Assembly (NCBI RefSeq): GCF_032118995.1
Contig: NC_092668.1
Coordinates: forward strand, 12,689,501 to 12,753,500
DNA length: 64,000 nt
Direction: 5' to 3'
Origin: Asterias amurensis
Lineage: Eukaryota; Echinodermata; Asteroidea; Forcipulatida; Asteriidae
The notes beneath the pieces were generated by a model. It was not told the origin of the DNA, ran no database searches, and saw only the letters and a program-made list of their open reading frames with translations. Below are positions 44,101 to 53,800 of the stretch, one piece after another (within the stretch, counting starts at the first letter, position 1; the number at the start of each line of letters is the position of its first letter). Made by a program: the position numbers and the translations under genes.

Positions 44101-46575
44101 GTTCGTCTGTGGGATGTTTGCAAGCTCTGTCCTACAGCTATTTATGTTTGCCGACGTCGTAGCAGGTAAACAAAAGGCCTTAGGCTACTTTTAAATTTCA
44201 TATTATGCTTGTTTGTCGCTACTCGGCACCTCTAGCTGAAAGCACTGTTTTGCTGAGAAGGTAAAGGAGAAAATACATGGATAAAATAAAGCTGGTAGTC
44301 AAAACATATTCTTTCTGCAGCGAAAATAAAGTAAAATAATGTTCTTCCTTATAAATAGTTCATCCAGAGATCACACCCCCTGGAGGTCGTTGGTTCGAAT
44401 CACGCTCTGCTCATTTTGTCTTTGTTCAACCTCAATGTGTTTTTGTAACTTTCACTTTCTCCGTTACTTGATTTTTCATACAGGTTTTGGTGGCTCGTTG
44501 ACGCACATCTCGGCAACGGTCGTGGTTGGTCAATACTTCAACAGACGCTACGCCTTGGCGAACTGTTTCGCGTACACGGGGCAGGGGATCGGCATTATGA
44601 TTTTCCCGCCCATTCTCCAAACGCTGATAGAGACGTATGGCTGGCGCGGCTGTATGCTCATACAGGGCGCCCTCACTCTGCACATATCAGTAGCAGCGTC
44701 TCTCTACAGACCTGTTCGGAAGCCTCGCGCTCGTGTCCACAACCAATCGCAACTTCGACGGCTGAGAGACACGCAAAAAGACGTTTACCGTACAGCAGAA
44801 GAAGTATCCGAAAAGAATCGAACCTCAAACAGTCGTCCGTCAGATTATATGTTAGATAAAAGCGACCAGACTACATTCACCGACGAATTTGACGACCCAC
44901 CGAGGGCTGCTCCAGGAGGAGAGACGCCAACCAGCAGGTTTGCGGACGAGGTTGTACAGACTGATTTTCCTGACGAACCCGTCGAATCAAACACCGTGTC
45001 CGATAACACTTCCGGGTCCACCACTGCGTCATCTGTTGACTCGATCGTACATCTAACCGAAGTCGGTGTTCAGACGAAGTTCACCAATGAGGAAAATCTG
45101 GCTAGGTTCCTCGCGAAGGAAGACCAATTCCTGGACGGTGGAAGTCGTGGGCCTTGGCAGTGTCTCCGGAGACTGTGCCGGCAGAAGTGTGGCGGTGTGT
45201 CGGCGGCGTCCTTGGTCTTCATCTACGCCGTGTTTGTCTTCGAGACCTTCGGCTACGGTGGGTTCTTCGCTCATATCGTCGCGAAGGGTGGCGAGATTGG
45301 CGGGACTGAAGGCCAAGCCACATGGGCTCTGTCAATCTTTGGTAGGTTCCTATGACTTGGTTCTCTGAGCTGTTTGAATAGCAAGTTTAAGTTCCTTGTC
45401 TGTTTGTTTTCAAAGTTATTTGTTAGTCGTAGTTCAAGTCGGTTTTCCAGCAAACATGACGGTACAGGGCCAATGCCGGTGTGGCAGGAGATTCTGTTCC
45501 CCATGAGGGCGAACTGTGTACAAACTTCTTCCGATAGCGCCCTCTTTCGAATCATCCTCCATCATCCCACAAGGGGGGGGGGGGGGATTCTGTACCCCAC
45601 ATGGGGAAATTAACATGTGCTACAGGAGAAGGATTCAAACGAAGGCGCTATCGGTGATTGTCACACTGATTGGAAACCAACTGGACTGAACTCTGTATGT
45701 TCTTGTTATGTTCTTTTACAGGCGTAGGTAGTTTAACTGGCAGAATTACACACGGATGGATTCTAGACCGTAAAATCCTCTCACCGCGAACAGTCAACGC
45801 CCTCTCCCTGGTTATCTCCGGGGGTGCGTCGGTTTTAGTCGCCGTCGTAGACACCATGCCCGGAGTTCTCGCCGGAGCGTTCTTTGCCGGTCTCGGGAGC
45901 GGATGGTACCTGCCGCTGCAGCAGGTTCTACTGAGGAATGTCGTGGGACAGTCCAGGCTACATCTTGCATATGGTTACGGATTGGCGTTTGAGGGGATTG
46001 GATCGCTTGCTGGGGGAATCGTTATAGGTAAGCCGATGTTAAGAACTAATAGTAAATATTTATTTGAAGAGCCTTTTCGTCACACGAGGCAACTTTGAGA
46101 AAACCGACTGCAGTGCATGCACAAGGAACACTTTTGGAGCACATGAGTCATTTCCAAACAATGTATTTCATTCATTCCTCAAAGACAAACATATGCACTT
46201 GGAAATGGCTTTTCTTCTTAGAGAAAAAACCTCTCAGTGTCCACAAGAAAAAGGTCACGGATGCTACATCCGTGCAATCCTGCCATTGATGAAGACTGTA
46301 GTTTCGGCCGAAAATTACAGATACGGAAACATTTCCTTTTATTTTGATCAAAGGTTAAAACACTAACTGTATTATGTTGGCGTTGTTATTTTGAAGGTTA
46401 TATTCGTGACGTCACCGGAAGCTACGTCCTGGCCTACTGCTTTCTTGGTTTCGTCTTCATGCTCGGCGTGGCGGTATTCATAATGGACTGTTTCTTCGAG
46501 AAGAAACGATCGTCCGTACAGGACTTGCGCGTTGATCTCAAGTCGGAGCAGCCTACACGTGAAACAGTGGTTTGA
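41134..46575 (+). CDS. SLC16-type monocarboxylate transporter paralogue 1
   Basis: Exons 41134-41419, 44022-44165, 44484-45341, 45722-46027 and 46397-46575 (TGA) give 590 residues; all four introns are phase 1. The start is ATG in MGEIATPSQHRLK, with an in-frame stop just upstream. Motifs: YYPEGGWGYVVVVAAFFALM (MCT family motif 1 and TM1), GCRATAMIGGAIMCSGFVCG, SATVVVGQYFNRRYALANCF, a long acidic cytoplasmic loop of about 180 residues, GVGSLTGRITHGWILDR, then GYIRDVTGSYVLAYCF (the DxTGSY motif). These are proton-linked or facilitative major-facilitator carriers of lactate, pyruvate and other small molecules; the substrate is not assignable. The gene is convergent with a paralogue at 50842-56565. 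Confidence 0.92.
42217..42598. mobile_element. Chimeric MITE: family-A left end, GTACACGTTTG right end
   Basis: Left: TTAA plus AAGGCAGTAGACACTATTGG. Right: ATCAAACGTGTACCTTTCCT plus TTAA, the terminus of the 5802-6177 type. The interior is family A. It lies in intron 1 of the plus-strand transporter. Confidence 0.8.
43258..43400 (+). mobile_element. tRNA-derived SINE, 5' truncated
   Basis: B box GGCTTCGAATCCC, then GTGATATTTTTTCACAAGAA, TACTGAGTATGCTAAC and ACATCGGTGTATGGGTAAAA, in the same order as the copy at 29995-30172. Confidence 0.7.
43564..43665. mobile_element. Short palindromic element
   Basis: ACGTCACAATGCTAACCCAA ... GCGATGGGC pairs with GCCCATAGCCTCATTTTGGG ... ATGACGT. About 35-bp arms around a 30-bp loop. 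Confidence 0.75.
43785..43923. mobile_element. Palindromic MITE with TCTGCTGCCACCTA arms
   Basis: Arms run GGGAGCTTGGGACGCTAGGT to the turn near GAGCGTGCGCACATGC, then back to CACCTACGTCCCAAAAGTCT. Each arm contains ACCTGGTAAGTCTGCTGCC in one strand, a consensus splice donor. Fragments occur at 27935, 32330 and 57395. It lies in intron 1 of the plus-strand transporter, about 100 bp before exon 2. Confidence 0.85.
44341..44420 (+). repeat. tRNA-like B-box fragment
   Basis: GGAGGTCGTTGGTTCGAATC resembles a tRNA T-arm and the elements at 55861-56110. It is too short to be a tRNA. Confidence 0.4.
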
Positions 46576-46826
46576 GTACACGGCTGTTTCATGTTTTGAT
46601 ATCTACCCAAACACAAAATAATAGGGCAAGTCGGAGCAACCTGCACATGAAATAGTGGTTTGAGTACACGGCTGTTTCATGTTTTGGGAGCAGCCTGTCA
46701 ATGTAACAGTTGTATAAGTACACGGATGTTTCATGTTTTGGGAGCAGTCTGCCAATGAAATAGTGGTTTGAGTCCACGGCTGTTTCATGTTTGATATCTA
46801 CACAAACACAACATAAGACAAGTTCG
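46540..46826 (+). repeat. Tandem repeat spanning the transporter-1 stop codon and 3' UTR
   Basis: The last codons (AGTCGGAGCAGCCTACACGT and on to GAAACAGTGGTTTGAG) plus ACACGGCTGTTTCATGTTTT are repeated three more times, starting near 46629, 46687 and 46740. Unit lengths are about 55-90 bp. Only the first copy is coding. Confidence 0.88.
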
Positions 46827-46964
46827 AGTAGCGACCATTTTGTCAACCCCAAGTCAGTGTGCATGAATACTATGCATGCAGTCTGGGCACAAGGCAAAAT
46901 CGCCAACGGTCGACAATGGTCAACTATGACCCGCTCTCGAACTTGCTCTATAATTTACAACTAG

Positions 46965-47117
46965 GGGTGCGTTCGTTTAGCTTCCCTGGGTCGACCCCGG
47001 TGTGTGGCGGTTTTTTTTTCCAAGACAAACGTGTGCAGATAATTACCCACGTTCGTCCTGGAAAAAAAAACCCGCCACACTCCGGGGTCGATCCAGGGAA
47101 GCTAAACGAACGCACCC
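46965..47117. mobile_element. Palindromic element, second copy of the 17318 family
   Basis: GGGGTGCGTTCGTTTAGCTT at the left, complementary right end AAGCTAAACGAACGCACCC. Turn at GTGTGCAGATAATTACCCAC. Confidence 0.87.
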
Positions 47118-47624
47118 TACTTTATAAATCCGGGAGCAGTGACCCCTTATGTTTCTAGTGTTTATTTTGCGCTATTGATACCCCTAAGTTGGGGTTTAAT
47201 AGATGTGCGTGTTTTTTACTTGGCCTTTCCATGTCGCAATATTATTCACTAAGTGCCTTTAAGTTTTACAAACTTCACGACTTAACCACAATAATAGTAT
47301 TTGAGTTCTAGATGCAAATTATGTTTCTAAAGCGAGGCTGAACGTTTTATAGGCTCGTTTTTTCTCATAATAATGTTAGTAACTTAACCCCATTTATGCA
47401 ATGAACTCAAATTGAGGCTGACTAAAATAGCCAGGGTCCAGGGTCCTTTCTTGATAAAATTACAAACATTACTCCAATGTTCACGGTGTCTGCCTACACA
47501 TTCTTTAAGGTGCAATTCGAAGTTAAGGCCTTCAGTAATCATTTTAAAACGTTAACTTAAAGTTTTGATTTATGCTAGAGTTTTTATCTTTGATGTGCTG
47601 AAACTTGTCAGAAATACTCTTTCT
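47118..47624. other. AT-rich spacer between transporter genes
   Basis: No gene or clear repeat recognised. Confidence 0.4.
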
Positions 47625-47996
47625 TTAAAGCCATTATACACTTTCGGTAAACAGTATTGTCCAAGTCACACACTTCGTGTATCACAACTTATATATAAAA
47701 TAACAATCCTGTGGAAATTTAGGCTCAATCGGACATCGGAGTCGGGAGAAAATAACGGGAAAACCCACTCCTGTTTTCGTGCGTTTCGCCGTGTCATGAC
47801 ATGTGTTTATAACAAATCCGTAATTCTCGTTAACGAGAATTTATATTGTTTTACCGTTTTCTCAAAAAGTAAAGCATTTCATGGACTAATATTTCAAGAG
47901 AAGTCTTTCACCATTACCTTCTGTAAACCCTGTAAATTATTTGTAAATCTGTGAACTTTTTTTTTTTTCTGTACCGAAAGGGTCCAACGGCTTTAA
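47625..47996. mobile_element. MITE, family D (TTAA-flanked)
   Basis: TTAA plus AAGCCATTATACACTTTCGG at the left; CCGAAAGGGTCCAACGGCTT plus TTAA at the right. Central hairpin ATTCTCGTTAACGAGAAT. Confidence 0.83.
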
Positions 47997-48499
47997 GTCT
48001 GGTGTGTCTTCCAGAATATGTACATATAGGAATATTAGCGCTTTATTGTTTGTATTAAAGGCAGTGGACACTATTGGTAATTGTCAAAGACTAGGCTTCA
48101 CAGTTGGTGTATCTCAACATAGGCATAAAATAACAAACCTGTGAAAATTTGAGCTCAATCGGTCATCGAAGTTGCGAGATAATAATGAAACACAAAACAC
48201 CCTTGTCACAGGAAGTTGTGTGCGTTTAGATGGTTGATTTCGAGACCTCAAGTTCTAAATCTGAGGTCTCGAAATCGTATTCGTGGAAAATTACTTCTTT
48301 CTCGAAAACTATGGCACTTCAGAGGGAGCCGTTTCTCACAATGTTTTATACCATCAACTTCTCCCATTACTCGTTACCAGGGAAGGTTTTTATGCTGATA
48401 ATTATTTTGAGTAATTTACCAATAGTGTCTACCGCCTTTAAGTCTGGTGTGTCTTCCAGAATCTGTACAATTAGGAATATTAGCGCCTTATTGTTTGTA
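47997..48499. repeat. 58-bp direct repeat flanking a family-A MITE (48055-48441)
   Basis: GTCTGGTGTGTCTTCCAGAA begins both copies, 47997-48054 and 48442-48499, which differ at only a few positions and both end TTGTTTGTATTAA. Between them lies a full-length family-A MITE with TTAA at both ends (AAGGCAGTGGACACTATTGG; TAGTGTCTACCGCCTT). Confidence 0.85.
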
Positions 48500-48879
48500 T
48501 TAAATGCTGGTTTCTTCTGTAATATAAGGCACTCAATATCAGTGCCTTAACGTTTATGAAGTGGATAGGCCTACGCAAGCTTTTACAAAAAATTCTGCGC
48601 ACAGTTTTATTCGAGAACTAAAATAATGTGATTTGCAAAGCATGTTAACATGTATTATTTATTTTGAAAGATTCTATCTGTAATTTTGTTTTCTTAACCC
48701 AGGGTAAAAGGGAAATGACTTGAATGAGATTTGCTGAAAAGTCGGCACTAAACAAGTTCTACGGTCCTAGTTGTTTTTCTCTTTTGATTATTATTTTCTA
48801 CGTTTTAAGACGTCTGTCCAACCGTATTTCTTTCGAAGCTTTTAAATGCTTGAAAGCGCTCAAAGCGCACACCTCTTTC

Positions 48880-49021
48880 TAAAAAAAACTACGTTACTTC
48901 TTTAAAGGGAGCCGTTTCTCATAATTGTTTAGACTATTACGCTCCACATTGCTCCCGACAAAGTAAGTTTGTATGCAAACAATTATTTTGAGTAATATCC
49001 AATAGTGTCACGTGCCTTTAA
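48880..49021. mobile_element. Family-A MITE fragment
   Basis: AACTACGTTACTTC, GGGAGCCGTTTCTCATAATT and CCAATAGTGTCACGTGCCTT plus TTAA mark a right-hand remnant. Confidence 0.65.
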
Positions 49022-49333
49022 CATATTTTCCAATACCTTTTTTAAAATGTCATGTTACCGAGGCTGAACATATCCTTTATTAGGACGTGCCTTAAGTTGT
49101 TATAGTCATCTTTTTTGAGCGATAACAACATCAGGCAAAATACAATCAAACAGTCTTCGGAGTTTAGTGTAATTATTGTTTTTTAACCATAGAATATTTT
49201 ATAAGGAGAATACAGTATTCATTTTAATTACATAATGTATTTTAAACGTTTAAAGGAAAACAACAATGGATTGCATGTTATTATGCACAATTTTATGCAC
49301 AATTTGTTTTTATGAATTTAATATACACGAAAC

Positions 49334-49667
49334 AGTAACTTCCACCAACACCTGTATAGACCTGTATGGACAATTCACCCACATTTTTATTTTATAAACT
49401 CGCATACATTTCAAAATGTTTTTATAGATGTTATTTCAAAGTTATATATCAGGAAAGTGGTATTTGTTTGATACATAATTACATTACACACAATGTGTAC
49501 AGTAACTTCCACCAACACCTGTATAGACCTGTATGGACAATTCACCCACATTTTTATTTTATAAACTCGCATACATTTCAAAATGTTTTTATAGATGTTA
49601 TTTCAAAGTTATATATCAGGAAAGTGGTATTTGTTTGATACATAATTACATTACACACAATGTGTAA
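49334..49667 (+). repeat. Perfect 167-bp tandem duplication
   Basis: 49334-49500 and 49501-49667 start AGTAACTTCCACCAACACCT and read identically through ACATTACACACAATGTGTA. The lack of differences suggests a recent event or an assembly artefact. Confidence 0.9.
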
Positions 49668-49859
49668 TATAGATTTATTTTATTATTATTGCTCGCAAAC
49701 TTCCCTCACCATGTTTTGTGTGTTTCATAAACAGTTATTAATGATATACAATATAATGTACATAAAATATTTAGAAGCCAACTCATGATAAAGGTTAGAG
49801 TTGTTATTTTTGGTTTTTATTTTGCTGTGTAAATTTGTTCTTTGTAAAGTTGTCTTGGT

Positions 49860-50240
49860 ATTTATTCCGCTGCCACGGAGTAGATTTCTAAATTCGGGAG
49901 ACTACGAAGTTCTAAAACAAACTGTCTTGCCTATTAGCTGCTACTTGGGCAGGAGGTATGAATTCGGTTAGGATTACTTCTTTAGCTTTTAGTTAGACTT
50001 GATTCAAGTCCCGTTCTCGTGCAAGAGGTCCCTAGCATACCCGCAGTCAATATAGCTATCAGTAGTCCCGCATGCGGAACAGGTTTGGGGGAATGCAGAG
50101 CAGTTTTCTAGCGATGGCACGGGATCGGGATTTGAGTCAAGTCTAGCTTTTAGTGGATCGAGGAGACTTCTCGTTTAATATTAACTTTACTGCCGCGGAG
50201 TGAGTTCTTAATAGTGGTCTCAATATTTCGACTAGCCTGT
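49860..50240. repeat. Repeat block with GACTTGATTCAAGTC hairpin
   Basis: TAGACTTGATTCAAGTCCCG at 49995 pairs with CGGGATTTGAGTCAAGTCTA ending at 50145. Flanking GCCACGGAGTAGATTTCTAA and GCCGCGGAGTGAGTTCTTAA are similar to each other and to GCCGAGTAAGTTCCTAAT at 43765. Confidence 0.65.
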
Positions 50241-50586
50241 TTAAAGGCAGTGGACACTATTGGTAATTACTCAAAATAATTGTCAGCATAAAACCCTACT
50301 TGAGAAACGGCTCCCTCTGAAGTGACGTAGTTTTCGAGAGAGAAGGATTTTTTCCACGAATTTGATTACGAAACTTCAGATTTAGAATTTGAGGTCTCGA
50401 AATCAACAATCTAAAAGCACACTTCGTGTGACAAGAGTGTTTTTTCTTTCATAGTTATCTCGCAACACCGACGACCAATCGAGCTAAAGTTTTCACAGGT
50501 TTGTTATTTTATGCATAATTATGTTCAGATACACCAAGTGAGAAGACTGGTCTTTGACAATTACCAATAGTGTCCAGTGTCTTTAA
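50241..50586. mobile_element. MITE, family A (TTAA-flanked)
   Basis: TTAA plus AAGGCAGTGGACACTATTGG at the left; CCAATAGTGTCCAGTGTCTT plus TTAA at the right. Central hairpin present in diverged form. Confidence 0.85.
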
Positions 50587-50618
50587 GAATTCAAGAAGGC
50601 ATCAGTGTAGAGTCATAT

Positions 50619-50880
50619 AAGGGCGTGGCACTTGGGCCTCGGAGGGAGTTATTATGTCCTGAAAACAACGACTGCATGGGGCGTGGCACCGGGGCCTTTT
50701 GGGAGGTTATTATGTCTGAACACAATAACTGTCTCGCCAGTAATATGCAAACACTGAAAAGGGCGTGGCACTTGGGCTTGGTAGGAAGTTCTTATCTTCT
50801 GATAACATTAATGACTGTTATCAACCATATTGCACACGCCCTCAGATGGGCGTGGCACCTGGACCTGGTAGGTGGCGGTG
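50619..50880 (-). repeat. Repeat of the transporter-2 C-terminal codons in its 3' UTR
   Basis: GGGCGTGGCACCTGGACCTG (plus strand, coding in the last exon near 50848) recurs as GGGCGTGGCACTTGGGCTTG near 50760, GGGCGTGGCACCGGGGCCTT near 50680 and GGGCGTGGCACTTGGGCCTC near 50622. These lie beyond the stop in the minus-strand 3' UTR. Confidence 0.8.
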
Positions 50881-53800
50881 TCTGTACTCTTGATGCCAGT
50901 AAACGAATGACTGTAAGAGAGAAGATAGAGCAGCTATGGCGAAGAATCCGCTGATTAGATAAAACGGTACATCGTAACTTCCCGTTGCGTCCCGTAGAGC
51001 ACCTGATGATAGTACGAAACATACAAGAACAAACCATAGTAAATTTAGTGATTTTTATTTAGGCTAAATTATGTTACTTAAAAAACCCCAGCCCTGTGTG
51101 ACGACAGCTTTTGCCTAGGCCACGTGGCCCTTTCATGGCAAACAGCCTCCAACTCGAAAAATGAAAAATTGGACAAAGGCATCATAAAACGTGACGTGTG
51201 TAAAAAAGAAGCCATGATGGGACATACACACAACAAAGATACATAGCATGCCTTTGAAACTTTGAAATTGACAAACAAAAAACGCCCTCAACTAATTTTA
51301 CCCAGAAATGACCTTGTATCATTTCTTTTTAGAAGATAACTTACCAGTGACATATCCTCCCATTGTTGAGCCGATGCCCGAGCAGAATAAAGAGAACCCG
51401 AACGCAGAGCTCAGGTACGTGATACCAACCAAGTCTCGTAGAATAACGGCTACCAGCGAGAAACAAATACCACAGCACAACCCAACAGTCGTTGCTGATG
51501 CCATCATACCACCAACTGTGGTGTTTTGTGGTATCAGTGCGGCAGTGAGCGCACACACCACAAGGGCCAATGTGAACAACCGCGAGGGCGTGATGGGTTT
51601 CCATGTGAGGAACCAACTGTGGGCAACTCGACCCATGAAGCTGCCGATACCAAGGCACGAGAGCAGCAACGATGCCTGCCAGTCTGTAACACCGGACGAG
51701 ATGGCCTGATTGACGAGATGAACTGATACGCTGGAGTAACCGGCAGTGTGGAATAAACAAACACTGTACACGGCAAGGACGGCTGGAGGGTGAGTATGGC
51801 TCACGGAAAACCGAAAGCGCCTCCAAAGACTCGGGGCCGACTTGATGGACAAGTCGTCCTGATAGTTTACACTGCCCTTTGAGCAACTTGGGGCCGACTT
51901 GTTGGACAAGTCGTCCTGATAGTTTACACTGCCCTTTGAGTAATCTCTCGGTTGAGTCTCACTGCATTCTTCAGCAGTGCTTCTTGTGTCATCAGAATAT
52001 CCATCACTACTACAGCTTTCTTTACTCTCCCCTCCACCGGTAAAACTTGTGAATTTCCGCCCCACGACACCACCCCGAACGGCAAGGGATTTGCGATGAA
52101 GAACGTTCGTTTTAAACCTCGACGCTGGCCGTACGAGGGCGCCCAACACTAACACATTTGAGAGGATAGCGGCCTCGATGACTAGACTCCCCCTCCAGCC
52201 GTAAGTGTCGTTGAGATATTGGACCAAAGGTGGGAAGACGAAGACACCGGCCCCGGGACCCGAGTACGCCATGCCATTGGCTACCGTGTAATGTCTGCTG
52301 TAGTATTTACCGATGACGACAACGGTTGCTACGTGAATCATTGACGCACCGAGACCTGTGTAAAACAAAACACCAAACGTTTTTGGCTGATTTTGGCGGG
52401 GAAAATTGATCATAGCAGGAAATTATGCAGTGAGAAGAGCTTAACTGAAGTACATTGTATTGCGCCGTTTGTTTTCAGAACTTGATGCTTTACAAAAACA
52501 AGGCTTGCCCCGGACACATTTTTGCGATATCGCCGAAAATCAGGAGCAAAAAACGTCCACGCAGGAGGAACAATCCCTAATAGGAATACATCTGAGAAGC
52601 ACAATCTGAGAAGACTGTTGTTGAATGCTGATACAACGTAGCACTCATTTTCAAACGAAATTTAGTTAGCCGGTTGTTCAATTGAATTTTGTTGTCGTAG
52701 CTGACATTGGCCAGGAAAACCTATATTACATAGTGGCAGCGGTGGGATTTTACAAACCAAAGCCACCAAAACAGAACACAGAACACAACATATCTATGGC
52801 ATTTCAGGAACTTTGCTGTAGGTGATCGTTTACATACGACAATAAGTTGTGATTGTTAGCGTTGTGTCGATAAGCAGTACAATTGGAGTATTTTATACAC
52901 TCGTTTTGATTCTTGAAACAATTTATTGTATTTACCTGCCACGAGACCCAGACAGACGAAGAGATGTAGAACGGTGGTTGCGAACGACGCCGAGACGGTA
53001 CCACATCCCATGAGAATTCCCCCAAGCATGATGGAACGTCGACATCCAATACGCTTCACCACGATACTACCAATTGGTCCTTCGACGAAAAATAATGTTT
53101 GCGTTTTCACTGTGTACATTTATTTGGAATCAAACGTTTCATTAAATCATTTATTCTGAATGTGAAGCCACGAACTCACAGAAAGTGAACTTAAAGGCAG
53201 TGGACACTATTGGTAATTACTCGAAATAATTATTAGCGTATTAAAAACCTTTCTTGGTGTGGCGAGTATTAATGGGGAGAGGTTGATGGTATAAAACATT
53301 GTGAGAAGTGCCATAGTTTTCGAGAAAGAAGTTATTTTCCACGAATTTAATTTCAAGTCCTCAAGTTTAGAAATTCTAAACGCACACAACTTCGTGTGAC
53401 AAGGGTGTTTTTTCTTTCATTATTATCTCGCAAGTTCGATGACCGATTGAGCTCAAATTTTCACAGGTTTGTTATTTTATGCATATTTTGAGATACATGA
53501 ACTGTGAAGGCTAGTCTTTGACAATTACCAAAAGTGTCCACTGCCTTTAATAAAAACTATAGCTAAATTTTAGATGTAGGAGGAAAACCTCAGAGAGATA
53601 GTACGAGAGAAACCAACGCAGTCTGGTATATATGGATTGAACAAACCATGGTGTCCACGGCGGGAATCGAACCGGGGTCCTAGAGGTAGAAGGCGATATA
53701 ATGTACCTCTCCCGTTTAACCTGAATTTTCACGGAGGCTACGAATGACTTGGCTTCGTTAAAGACTTTAAGATTTGCAATGGGGATGCCTTTCGCAAAAT

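Noticed and set aside
50577-50954. Plus-strand protein of 125 residues
   Set aside because: Antisense to the last exon and 3' UTR of transporter 2; it is open because of the repeated GGGCGTGGCAC module.
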